From assembly GCA_963708715.1 (NCBI GenBank), contig CAVPSU010000001.1:1116001-1180000 (forward strand): 64,000 nt of DNA, given 5' to 3'. Below the pieces are notes generated by a model. That model saw only the letters and a program-made list of their open reading frames with translations, was not told the origin of the DNA and ran no database searches. A program made the translations under genes and the position numbers. Position 1 is the first letter of the stretch. Each line of letters starts with the position of its first letter. Below are positions 28,736 to 36,810 of this stretch, in pieces. Source of the DNA: DAIOEK01 sp963708715. Its GTDB lineage: Bacteria > Chloroflexota > Anaerolineae > Anaerolineales > Anaerolineaceae.

Positions 28736-30534
28736 TATTCACCCCCCTGGATATTCTGCAGTGCCCGGATCTGTGCAATTCCTTCTTCTCTTGTAACCTT
28801 ACCCAGCTCTATCAATTTCTTAATTCGGCGAATGCCGTGCAAGTATTGATCTTTCCTCTGGATGGTCGCATCCTTCGCAAGCTCCTCCACGTAATTTCCT
28901 GGCAGGTACGATCCTTCGGTGTACCCGGCATATTCCTGAGTGGTCGCATCCCACATATCGGAGCCACGATCGATCATGGTTCCGATATCCATCTTTTCAT
29001 CTGCGCCCAGGATCAGTTCGGAGGCGCCCCCAAACGCTGTATTCACCAATCCAACAATGGGATTTTTTGTCAGGGCAAAGTTTAAGACCTTTTTGGACAA
29101 TTCCGCACCCACAGCCAGCACCTTGTCGGAGCCTTTGTAACCCCGCTCCGCAGCTGTATTCAAACCGGCAGATACGGCATCCACTCCATCAATAACCAGC
29201 GATATATTGCCAAGAGTATCTGAAAGATTCTTCAAGCGCACATTGATGGTTTTACCCACGGTCTTCACATATTTCTCGGCTGCTTTTGCTGTAGGATTAG
29301 CATGCCAGGCACGGACCGAATCCCGTATTTGTTGCACCGTCTCAACGCTATCCTCGAAATCAAAAAACTCGCTCAGAGTGCCTACCACTGTGGAACCATT
29401 CCCCACCAGGTTCGTGGCCAGGTCCCACAGATGCTCAGTGGGTGTAGGGGGAGATGTTGGAGTCAGAGCTGCCTCAACCACGGGAGATGGTGGGCTGAAA
29501 GGAGGATTGACAGGAGCAAGTCCCGCTGGTTTGGGTGCGGGAACGATCGGTTTGATCATAGCCCCGGAACTCACCGCAATCGAAACCAGCCAGCCAGCCA
29601 CGGTGCCGATCAGACCGCCTGCCAGAGGAACAAGAGGAGAAGTAGCCAGCGGACCCAGGCTATTAGATTGCCCTGTAGCTTGAATTTCTTCGTCAGGAAT
29701 ATCGTCATCGCCTTCCGATGGGTTTTCCGGGACGAAAGGTTGCTCATCCAATGGATTTGGATCTATGGGTTCTTCTGGATTTTCAACCCCATCGCCGGAT
29801 ACCCCGCTGAAGTTATAGATGCATCCCCATAATTCATCATCAGACATACTATCAGGGTCACAATGCAGCCGGCACTTCAGTGTCGTAAGACCGCCTTCCC
29901 GTAGATCCTCGGGTGTAACACCCGCACAATCAGAATTTGCTGGCTCAGGATCGGTGGGAACAACATCTCCATCCGTGGAGACCGCTCCGGCTGATTCCCA
30001 CAACGCTTCGGCCAGATCCATGACCATGTCTGGGTCGGCGGATAGATTCTCATTTGAAAAAGGCCTATTCTTCTCCACGTGGAAAATATTACCGACGCCT
30101 TCCTGTTCCAGGTACCAGTCAAAATTGGTTCCCGGCCGACCGCGGACCTGTTTATACGATAATCTCGCGGGATTCCCATGGAAAGTGGTCAGTTTGCATC
30201 TTGAGGTCTCCATTTGCTGATTTCCAGCCCAACACTCGAAAGGCTGAAAGTCATCGGTTCTTTGTATTCCCAGGTAGACTTCCTGACCTTTACTCATTCC
30301 GGCATTGCATTCCCAGCAATACCTGACCTCGCATCCCCCACCTTCTACCGGGATCCAATCAACTCCTTCCGCGTCAATACCCGCACGGCTGGCTGCATCC
30401 TCCAATATTCCCTCACAGGAATTACTCTGATAGGTCCGTTCAGCATGAGCTATCGGAGTTTGTGGAATCGACAAAATCAGTAACCCAACGGCCAATCCAA
30501 AACCAAGAAGCAAACTTAACCATCGTTGTTTCAT
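28735..30534 (-). CDS. Exported Cys-rich protein with a membrane segment and Pro-rich linker
   Basis: A 599-residue protein. Residues 1-30 form a signal peptide (MKQRWLSLLLGFGLAVGLLI, then a PIAHAE-type end). Next comes a Cys-rich domain (SNSCEGIL, GGGCEVRYCWECNAG, ECWAGNQQ, SRCKLTTF; four to eight cysteines) with a second small Cys cluster (TTLKCRLHCDP). An acidic Pro-rich stretch, a membrane helix (PLAGGLIGTVAGWLVSIAVS), a PAPKPAG/PPTP linker and a C-terminal helical domain of ~220 residues follow. ATG 30534 lies 5 bp after the stop of the preceding gene. Function unknown. Confidence 0.65.
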   Translation of the reverse strand: MKQRWLSLLLGFGLAVGLLILSIPQTPIAHAERTYQSNSCEGILEDAASRAGIDAEGVDWIPVEGGGCEVRYCWECNAGMSKGQEVYLGIQRTDDFQPFECWAGNQQMETSRCKLTTFHGNPARLSYKQVRGRPGTNFDWYLEQEGVGNIFHVEKNRPFSNENLSADPDMVMDLAEALWESAGAVSTDGDVVPTDPEPANSDCAGVTPEDLREGGLTTLKCRLHCDPDSMSDDELWGCIYNFSGVSGDGVENPEEPIDPNPLDEQPFVPENPSEGDDDIPDEEIQATGQSNSLGPLATSPLVPLAGGLIGTVAGWLVSIAVSSGAMIKPIVPAPKPAGLAPVNPPFSPPSPVVEAALTPTSPPTPTEHLWDLATNLVGNGSTVVGTLSEFFDFEDSVETVQQIRDSVRAWHANPTAKAAEKYVKTVGKTINVRLKNLSDTLGNISLVIDGVDAVSAGLNTAAERGYKGSDKVLAVGAELSKKVLNFALTKNPIVGLVNTAFGGASELILGADEKMDIGTMIDRGSDMWDATTQEYAGYTEGSYLPGNYVEELAKDATIQRKDQYLHGIRRIKKLIELGKVTREEGIAQIRALQNIQGGE

Positions 30535-30538
30535 TGGC

Positions 30539-30841
30539 TTATTCCGCCTTTTTTCTAAAGATAGGGAATATTTTGCCGACCAGGAAGGAGATCCCACCGC
30601 CAATAACCAGACTGCTAACGCAGGTCAGCCCAGCCAGCAACACACCGACAGCTGTATTACCTCCATCGGGATTTCCGAAAAGGGGAGCCAGCACCGCTGA
30701 AACCAAGAATGCGATGATCCAGCTAATTATAAAGGAGAAACCACACCCCACAGCAAGACCGGCGCAAGTCCCAGCCAGATGTGTGCCGGTAATTCCTTTC
30801 TTTGGATCATTGGAAGTGTTATCACTCGGAGCAGAATTCAT
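30539..30841 (-). CDS. Small membrane protein, first gene of the cassette
   Basis: A 100-residue protein with a polar N-terminus (MNSAPSDNTSNDPKKG) and three hydrophobic segments (LAGTCAGLAVGCGFSFIISW, IIAFLVSAVLAPLFG, VGVLLAGLTCVSSLVIGGGI) rich in glycine. Starts the operon of three; the next gene begins after 4-5 bp. No family recognised. Confidence 0.6.
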   Translation of the reverse strand: MNSAPSDNTSNDPKKGITGTHLAGTCAGLAVGCGFSFIISWIIAFLVSAVLAPLFGNPDGGNTAVGVLLAGLTCVSSLVIGGGISFLVGKIFPIFRKKAE

Positions 30842-31249
30842 GTTGATTCCTTAATACTGATAGGATGATCTGAAGGTATTTGGACCCTTCCCAAATATAT
30901 CCCGTTCACAGAACAACTATTGATATTTCAACCTACTACAAAGGATCTATTTCATCCCTCTTCGATTGAGATAATCTCCTTGAATATCAAACTGCACTTT
31001 CATTTTGGATCAATTTCCGAGGGAGTGACCAACTGGATGCTGCATTGGATCTATGACACTTATCCTATTTTAGCTGGATATCCAATTTGGGCAATCAAAA
31101 ACGCTTACCAAAGGTAAATTGGCAAGCGATATAAATGAAAAGGTTATTTATAATGCGGGAGGATCGGATCGAGAGATGCTACAAACAATCTGCATCCCCA
31201 TTCAGATGCTGATATTCCCTGAATTTTCTAATCTGTCCGATACTTGCTT
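30842..31249. other. Non-coding stretch
   Basis: About 410 bp containing the promoter of the three-gene cassette (minus strand) and the 3' flank of the DUF3597 gene. No convincing gene, palindrome or repeat was seen. Confidence 0.5.
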
Positions 31250-31765
31250 TTAGTCCAGCAATTCCTTTGGAACGTTTCCGCCATTTGCTGCAATCTTCGT
31301 CAGAACCGTCTTGTGGAGCCAGACATTCATCTTCTGGGATTCTTTCATCATCTCGGGCGGGCAGCCAAGTTCTACTGCCAATTCTTTGCGAGCTGCCAGG
31401 CTGCTATCAATATGAAGCAGTTTGAGGAGATCCACAATCGAGACTTTCCAATCCAATTTCTGACCACTATCCTTGGCCAACTTTTCCAGCTTGCTGACCA
31501 CATCGACCATTGCAATCGGAGCGGTGGTGGGAACCATCGATCCAGCGGGTTTCAAACCCGGTACCGGGCGGGAATCAGTATAGACCTTTTGAGCTGGTTG
31601 GGGGGTGGGTTGAACTATTGGTTTGGCTACTGGTTTCACAGGAGCGGCAGCCGGAGCGCCGGGTCTGACGGTAATGGTCGGCATTGGTGCCGGTTTTTGC
31701 TCGACAGGTTTCTCTTCTAGTTTCTTTAGACCTAATTTTTCCAGTATATTTCCGAATATGCTCAT
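31250..31765 (-). CDS. DUF3597-domain protein
   Basis: A 171-residue protein: MSIFGNILEKLG start, a Pro/Ala-rich linker (residues ~20-85), then the DUF3597 core (VDVVSKLEKLAKDSGQKLDW, VSIVDLLKLLHIDSSLAARK, ELAVELGCP, MNVWLHKTVLTKIAANGGNV). The core looks like a small LysM/peptidoglycan-like helical bundle of unknown function. The linker suggests it tethers two parts. Stand-alone gene. Confidence 0.9.
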   Translation of the reverse strand: MSIFGNILEKLGLKKLEEKPVEQKPAPMPTITVRPGAPAAAPVKPVAKPIVQPTPQPAQKVYTDSRPVPGLKPAGSMVPTTAPIAMVDVVSKLEKLAKDSGQKLDWKVSIVDLLKLLHIDSSLAARKELAVELGCPPEMMKESQKMNVWLHKTVLTKIAANGGNVPKELLD

Positions 31766-31873
31766 AGTATCCCTTCCCTCCTTAATGGATAGTTTATATG
31801 TTTATCTTACATCACCGAGCGTTATATAACAAATCTGCCCAGATGACATGATTAGAGTTGAACATCAGGCAAG

Positions 31874-32122
31874 TTATGCCCGTTTGATCAGGCGAAGCAG
31901 GAAGATCAAGACAACAGCACCGACGAGGGCGGTCACCAGCGAGCCAAGTATTCCACCGGCGGAAATGCCGAGCAAACTAAAGATCCAGCCGCCCAGGAAA
32001 GCGCCGATCACGCCTACGATCAGGTCGCCAATCAATCCAAATCCGCCCTTCATAATTCTACCGGCCAGCCATCCAGCCACCAGCCCGATCAGTAGAAACC
32101 AAAAGATGTTTTGGGTTCCCAT
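31874..32122 (-). CDS. GlsB/YeaQ/YmgE-family membrane protein
   Basis: An 82-residue, three-helix protein (NIFWFLLIGLVAGWLAGRIM, GLIGDLIVGVIGAFLGGWIF, ILGSLVTALVGAVVLIFLLR), the classic transglycosylase-associated/GlsB topology with glycine-rich helices. Linked in other bacteria to envelope stress. ATG 32122 is preceded by AGGAGATATAGT. Orphan, divergent from the DAK2-like gene. Confidence 0.9.
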   Translation of the reverse strand: MGTQNIFWFLLIGLVAGWLAGRIMKGGFGLIGDLIVGVIGAFLGGWIFSLLGISAGGILGSLVTALVGAVVLIFLLRLIKRA

Positions 32123-32329
32123 ACTATATCTCCTTTCCCTAATCTCACTATAAACTGTTCGAATTTTGGCTTCAATCCCACGTATAATTTTTAAGGTCAT
32201 GACCTTGGATGATGGCGCCTGCACTTCAACAGCGGAATTCCATTTGGCTGGTATCTTGAGTATACTGAAGACAAGGATCGGCATTATTTTTACTCGACCT
32301 GTGAGTAATCAGTTCGAAAGGATGAGATG

Positions 32330-33172
32330 ATGGCACAATCCAATGTGGACCTCGCAAGCCTATTTCAAGCAGTAACGCAATCTTTAGCGGAAAACCAGCA
32401 AGCCCTGGACCAAGCGGACACTTATAACCGGGATCATGGCGACAACATGGTCAAGACCTTCCAGACGATTACCAATGCCCTTGAGAAGAAGCAAGACAGC
32501 ACACCTGGCGCAGCTTTGAAATATGCCGCGAAAACAGTATCAAAAAATAGCTCGAGCGGGTCAGCTCAACTCTACTCACAAAACCTGGCGCAGGCTGCCA
32601 CCCAGTTCAAAGGGAAGGGTATCGATGCGCAAGGAGCAATGCAATTGCTCTCGACTCTGATCGGTGCAGGACAGGGCAGCGGAACACAGGGCGGCAGTGG
32701 AGATATGCTTGGTTCGCTGCTGGGCGGACTAATGGGTGGAAATTCCTCCGCGCAGCAGGCGCCAGCCACCATCCCCGGGGCTCAAGACGGTGTTGGTCAA
32801 AGTAACCAACAACCCGCTGAAGGAGATTTGCTTGGGTCACTCCTGGGAGGAATGATGGGAGGAGACACCCCGTCGCAGCAATCACAACAACAAGGTGGGG
32901 AAGATATGCTAGGCTCACTTCTTGGCGGCCTAACCGGTTCTCAGGGCAACCAATCCAGTTCCCACCAACAGGGTGGCGGGATGGACCTATCCAATTTGTT
33001 GGCAGCCGGGATGGGATATATGCAGGCGAAGCAACAGGGACAGAGTGGTACCCAGGCGCTGGTTCAAGCGTTCCTGGCTGGCAGCGGAATGGGCAATACC
33101 CAGCACCGCAACCAGTCCACAGCCATCGTCGTCCAATCGTTTCTGAACGCGCTTGGATCGATGAAAAAATAA
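32330..33172 (+). CDS. DAK2-like domain protein with Gly/Gln-rich repeat region
   Basis: A 280-residue protein. Residues ~1-100 resemble a DAK2/DhaL-type helical domain: LAENQQALDQADTYNRDHGD then NMVKTFQTITNALEKKQ, with HGDNM where DhaL proteins have the DGDTGTNM metal loop. Residues ~105-235 contain three copies of a (G/E)-D-(M/L)-LGSLLGG-(L/M) unit separated by Gln/Ser-rich linkers. The C-terminus (GMGYMQAKQQGQSGTQALVQ) is helical and hydrophobic. Probably a structural or assembly protein rather than an enzyme; this is inference. Confidence 0.6.
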   Translation: MAQSNVDLASLFQAVTQSLAENQQALDQADTYNRDHGDNMVKTFQTITNALEKKQDSTPGAALKYAAKTVSKNSSSGSAQLYSQNLAQAATQFKGKGIDAQGAMQLLSTLIGAGQGSGTQGGSGDMLGSLLGGLMGGNSSAQQAPATIPGAQDGVGQSNQQPAEGDLLGSLLGGMMGGDTPSQQSQQQGGEDMLGSLLGGLTGSQGNQSSSHQQGGGMDLSNLLAAGMGYMQAKQQGQSGTQALVQAFLAGSGMGNTQHRNQSTAIVVQSFLNALGSMKK

Positions 33173-33192
33173 CCACATCGTTTTAGATTTCT

Positions 33193-33220
33193 AATGCCCC
33201 CCATTAGGAGGGCATTTCCA
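33193..33220 (+). terminator. Terminator after the DAK2-like gene
   Basis: AATGCCC (33193-33199) pairs with GGGCATT (33210-33216), followed by TCC. A further palindromic stretch (GATCCCC to GGGGGATC, about 33238-33288) lies just beyond. Confidence 0.6.
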
Positions 33221-33401
33221 TTTCGGGAACCGATAATGATCCCCGTATCAAGGGGGTCGCTCCGCGCACTTCCGGAGCAGGGGGATCGTCTCCCGTATGT
33301 GATACCACCCAAATGGTAAGGCTCTGAGCAACCTTGATTAAATTTGCTTCATCCAAAATTCGGCGTAGAATCAAACATATCTTCGTGACGGAGGGTTGGA
33401 A

Positions 33402-33858
33402 ATGAACATGACCGTGATCAGTCTATGGGATTTTCCTGATCGCAGGACTTGGATTTATCTATTTTGCATTCAGGCAAAGATCAAAAGCGAAGCTGGCCGG
33501 TGAGACCTGGTTGACCACACCCGGCAAGGTAACAGATTCGCGCGTGGCATCTCACACCAGCTTCCGGAATGGTCGCCAAACCACCCAGATCGCAGCCGTT
33601 GTGAAGTATGAATACCAGCTGATGGGTCAATCTTATGAGAGTGACACGCTTGGGTTTGGAAATCCCGCCGGCGGACGAAAGAAAGCCAACGCCAAAGTCG
33701 CCGAATACCCGGTGGGATCAACGGTGACCGTCCACTATGACCCAGCCGATCCGAGCAAAGGGGTGCTGGAGACAAAAGCGTATGGCTTTGTGACCTATCT
33801 GCTGATAGCCGCCTTCCTGATCGTGGTCGGAGTGGTGGGATTGATATTGTCGATGTAG
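33402..33858 (+). pseudogene. DUF3592 protein with an N-terminal frameshift
   Basis: A perfect RBS (GGAGGG) precedes ATG 33402, but that frame (MNMTVISLWDF) must shift near 33420-33430 to reach the clear DUF3592 frame: GLGFIYFAFRQRSKAKLAGE, TTPGKVTDSRV, YEYQLMGQSYESDTLGFG, TVTVHYDPADPSKGVLE, and a C-terminal helix (AAFLIVVGVVGLILS). A single-base insertion explains it. Otherwise the protein is complete (two TM helices around a DUF3592 beta domain). Confidence 0.75.
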
Positions 33859-33920
33859 GAAGGGATTCGCGCAGCACTCCCTTAGGGTAATTAACCTTTG
33901 CCCCAAAACCTATTGTAAAG

Positions 33921-33954
33921 TTGGGTTTCGGATTATCATCCTCAACCCAACCTA
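33921..33954. repeat. Dispersed TTGGGTTTCG...CCCAACC palindrome, copy 1
   Basis: TTGGGTTTCGGATTATCATC followed by CTCAACCCAACCTAC: arms TTGGGTT/AACCCAA around a short core. Related copies are at 59145-59184 and 60341-60378. Confidence 0.75.
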
Positions 33955-34063
33955 CAAACTACAAACTTTTTGCCAAATGTCCAGTAGGTAATTTGATGAT
34001 ATTCTGTTATAAAGGATTTTTTAATTTCTTATAATGCAAACAAATAGTATGTAAGGGGGAAGA

Positions 34064-34834
34064 ATGAAAATAACTTCAATTCAAAAATACATCACTTCAA
34101 TAAAAGCGGTTGCCGATAAATGGGATCCTCGTACAACACCTTGGTTCCGAGGTGAACCAGGTGAGGTGGATACTCCATTGTTGCCCAGCTTATATAGGCT
34201 GGTAAATGGAAAGAGACTAAATGAAAATGAAATTGTCCAATCCTTTAGAAGAATGGCGCGTGGATTTTGCAATTATCCCTTACCAAATCGAGATGATACT
34301 GAAGAATGGCTATTTCTCATGCAACACCAACGATTGCCAACCAGACTTCTCGATTGGACAGAAGGTGCACTAATAGGATTATATTTTGCAATTGAATATA
34401 AGGCTCCGGTCGTTTGGATGCTTAATCCTGATAGATTGAATCAGCGTACATACCCTGAGGCTGAGATAGGGTCAAATATTATTTCTTGGATTCGTCCAAA
34501 TAATGGCAAAATCAATATACTTCATGAAAACCTAAGGGGGGCATGGGAATTAGACAAAAGAGGAGTTGATCTACCTATTGCGATTAAACCTGCATATATT
34601 CATCCAAGAATGGCAGCACAAAAGAGTTGTTTTACTGTTCATGGTTTACAAAAAAGGTCAGTCAATGTACTTGTACCAAAATCAGTCTTAGCGAAATTTG
34701 AGATTGATGAAAATGCTATTCCTGAAATACAATCGGATTTAAGAATGCTCGGAATTACTCATACAAGCGTATTTCCAGAACTTGAATATTTTGCAAAAGA
34801 AATTAGAGATAATGCGGTTTCTCGAGCGCAGTAG
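34064..34834 (+). CDS. FRG-domain protein
   Basis: A 256-residue protein with the FRG signature: TTPWFRGEPG near the N-terminus, TPLLPSLYRL, then LMQHQRLPTRLLDWTEGALI and GLYFAIEY. FRG proteins occur in phage-defence and mobile loci; the biochemical activity is not established. GGGGGAAG precedes the ATG. AT-richer and with different codon use from the BMC genes, which suggests recent acquisition. It is followed by a single-TM protein. Confidence 0.85.
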   Translation: MKITSIQKYITSIKAVADKWDPRTTPWFRGEPGEVDTPLLPSLYRLVNGKRLNENEIVQSFRRMARGFCNYPLPNRDDTEEWLFLMQHQRLPTRLLDWTEGALIGLYFAIEYKAPVVWMLNPDRLNQRTYPEAEIGSNIISWIRPNNGKINILHENLRGAWELDKRGVDLPIAIKPAYIHPRMAAQKSCFTVHGLQKRSVNVLVPKSVLAKFEIDENAIPEIQSDLRMLGITHTSVFPELEYFAKEIRDNAVSRAQ

Positions 34835-34982
34835 TAAGCAACACCAACCCTTAACAATCCCACTGATTTAATTGGTTTAGCAAACAACATACGAATATGG
34901 GACCGAGGAGACATTGAGGGTTGTTCGAAGATCACAATTCGTGTGAGGATTCTGAAATGAATTCTTTCGATTGGAGGAGAGA

Positions 34983-35471
34983 ATGACTGATTGGTTGGTA
35001 CCTTTAATCGCTGCCTTCTTTGGCGCATTCGGGGGCAGTCTTTTGACTAGATATTTCGCGATCAAAGACCGGAAAAACTTAAGGGATAAATCGACAATTA
35101 CAAAATTAAAAAAGATGTTTGTAGATACAGGACTATATATTTATTTAAGAAACCATGATTTTGGTGAGCCATTTGATATAGAAACAATTTCTTCGTTGGA
35201 GAAATTCTGCGTATTTTGTGAAAAGAATCCAGATTTTGTGTTTATAAATTCAGAGCTCGAATTCCTTCGAAAAGAATTGCTCAAAGCAGTCATTAATTTT
35301 AATGCAAAATTAGCCATGAATAGTTTCCCTTCTGGCGATCGGATAAACAGAATCCATAATCCTGACTATAATGATGAAATAGATTATGTGAAATATCACG
35401 AGTTGCGGGTTGAGCTAAATAAACTAGTCGGTTACATTATTCAAAATTATGATTCTTATAATTACAGGTAG
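34983..35471 (+). CDS. Single-TM protein of unknown function
   Basis: A 162-residue protein: residues ~3-25 form a membrane helix (DWLVPLIAAFFGAFGGSLLT), then a basic patch (FAIKDRKNLRDK) and a soluble helical domain with Cys pair FCVFCEKN. Like several TM-anchored accessory proteins near defence genes, but no family was recognised. GGAGGAG precedes ATG 34983. It is downstream of the FRG gene with 148 bp between and could be co-transcribed. Confidence 0.6.
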   Translation: MTDWLVPLIAAFFGAFGGSLLTRYFAIKDRKNLRDKSTITKLKKMFVDTGLYIYLRNHDFGEPFDIETISSLEKFCVFCEKNPDFVFINSELEFLRKELLKAVINFNAKLAMNSFPSGDRINRIHNPDYNDEIDYVKYHELRVELNKLVGYIIQNYDSYNYR

Positions 35472-35520
35472 TATAACAAAATTGTAATTTTTCAAACAAG
35501 ATAATAAATTTATTAGTAAT

Positions 35521-35838
35521 TCAAGGATCTCTGTATGAAGATACGGCTAAGGTCCCCGTTGCTTTTATCCCCTCCAAATACACCGAATCGATGATCCCCA
35601 CGATCACCGAGATGATGCACGCGTCTGGATTGTTCAGCACCTGGCGGGCGCCGCTGCCTTCCCGCAGCACCAGCACCGTGTCACCGACCCCGGACTGGGA
35701 ATTGTCGATCGCCACAAAATCCTCGTCCGGTTTCTCGCCGGGCAGTCCCAGCGGCTGGACGACCAATAGCCGCCGGTTCTTGTAATCCCGGTGGCTGATG
35801 GTGGTGACGACCGTCCCAACGACTTTCGCTATGATCAT
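35521..35838 (-). CDS. BMC-P (EutN/CcmL) shell vertex protein C
   Basis: A 105-residue pentameric shell protein capping microcompartment vertices. Signatures: MIIAKVVGTVVTTI start, NRRLLVVQPLG, DFVAIDNSQSGVGDTVLVLR (the G-x-G-D loop) and CIISVIVGIIDSVYLEG. Last gene of the BMC operon, separated from the preceding BMC-P gene by ~200 bp of short repeats. Three distinct BMC-P paralogues in one operon suggest mixed or specialised vertices. Confidence 0.93.
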   Translation of the reverse strand: MIIAKVVGTVVTTISHRDYKNRRLLVVQPLGLPGEKPDEDFVAIDNSQSGVGDTVLVLREGSGARQVLNNPDACIISVIVGIIDSVYLEGIKATGTLAVSSYRDP

Positions 35839-35916
35839 TGGTCTCTTATTCTGTCATCCTGACGACTGTAAGGAGGAAGGATCTCTACGATGGCTTTCTC
35901 CGAGATTAGCTGTCTG

Positions 35917-36031
35917 AGAGATGCTTCGGCTTGCAGCCTCAGCATGACGGGGTCCGGAGAGATGCTTCGGCCTTCGGCCTCAGCATGACACGGCATTGCG
36001 GGTTGCTTCGGCTTTCAGCCTCAGCATGACA
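35917..36031. repeat. Triplicated ~32-bp repeat inside the BMC operon
   Basis: Three near-identical units, each built on TGCTTCGGC-n-CTTTCAGCC-TCAGCATGAC (35917-35948, 35957-35990, 36001-36031). Units 1 and 2 share the AGAGATGCTTCGGC start. The GGCCTTCGGCC centre of unit 2 is itself palindromic. They lie between the second and third BMC-P genes. Confidence 0.85.
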
Positions 36032-36042
36032 AGGCTCACCTT

Positions 36043-36363
36043 TTACGTAAACCGATTCGCACCCGCCTTAAGGGTGAATATGAAATCCTTGTCCGGTTTC
36101 ACTTCCAGCTCGTCCACGATCCCGACCAGCGCCAGATCGACCGGCACGAACTTGACATCCGGCAGCGCCAGGGCAGCCTCACGCGAGCGGACCATCACGC
36201 ACAGGTCGCCGATCCCGGCCTGGACCACATCGGCAGCCACCTGCAACGCGCCCATCGGCTCGAGCTTCCTGTTCAGCGGCTGGACGATCAGCAGCTTCAA
36301 GCCCTCGGTGCCTGCGTATTTCATCGTGCAGACGGCGGTCCCTCTGACTCTGCCAAATAGCAT
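36043..36363 (-). CDS. BMC-P (EutN/CcmL) shell vertex protein B
   Basis: A 106-residue vertex protein with MLFGRVRGTAVCTMKY, LKLLIVQPLN, AADVVQAGIGDLCVMVRSRE and VDLALVGIVDELEV, all matching EutN/CcmL. Starts four bases after the stop of the helix/linker protein gene, so tightly coupled. Sequence differs clearly from the two other BMC-P proteins. Confidence 0.93.
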   Translation of the reverse strand: MLFGRVRGTAVCTMKYAGTEGLKLLIVQPLNRKLEPMGALQVAADVVQAGIGDLCVMVRSREAALALPDVKFVPVDLALVGIVDELEVKPDKDFIFTLKAGANRFT

Positions 36364-36366
36364 CGC

Positions 36367-36777
36367 TTATTTCACTCCGGTACTGTTGAGAACGCGGGTA
36401 ATGATCACATCCAGCAGCGCGGCATCCACCTGGCTGCCCAGCTGCGCCACCACTGCATCGTGGATGCGCTGACGTAGATCTGTCCCATCGGCAACAGGAG
36501 GTTTGACCGGCTCCGCTGCCTGGGCGGAAGGCGAACTGAATTGGTACGCCGCCGGTTCCGTGCGGGTTACGGGTTTTGAAACCTGCATGGCAATATAGGG
36601 TCGGACGGGCGCGCCCGGAGGATTGTCTGGTTTATCACGCACCAGCCGCATCCCCAGTCGGTTCGCCTTTTCGTAGGCCAGGTCGGTCAGCACGACGTTG
36701 TCATTCAACTCCAGCGACAGGACGCCGCGTTTGACCATATCCTCGATATCTCTTTCGGTATAAAACTCTTTCGGCAT
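36367..36777 (-). CDS. BMC-associated helix-linker-helix protein (putative core/shell scaffold)
   Basis: A 136-residue protein with no enzyme motif. Residues 1-50 (KEFYTERDIEDMVKRGVLSL, then LTDLAYEKANRLGMRLV) resemble the short N-terminal segment of EutT-type adenosyltransferases. A Pro/Ala-rich linker (residues ~52-105) leads to an amphipathic C-terminal helix (RQRIHDAVVAQLG, ALLDVIITRVLNS) like the encapsulation peptides of the cargo enzymes. It could bridge cargo and shell. ATG 36777 has AGGAG upstream. Family not characterised to my knowledge. Confidence 0.65.
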   Translation of the reverse strand: MPKEFYTERDIEDMVKRGVLSLELNDNVVLTDLAYEKANRLGMRLVRDKPDNPPGAPVRPYIAMQVSKPVTRTEPAAYQFSSPSAQAAEPVKPPVADGTDLRQRIHDAVVAQLGSQVDAALLDVIITRVLNSTGVK

Positions 36778-36810
36778 GATGCTCCTATCTACCCTCATGC
36801 ATGGTACGGG

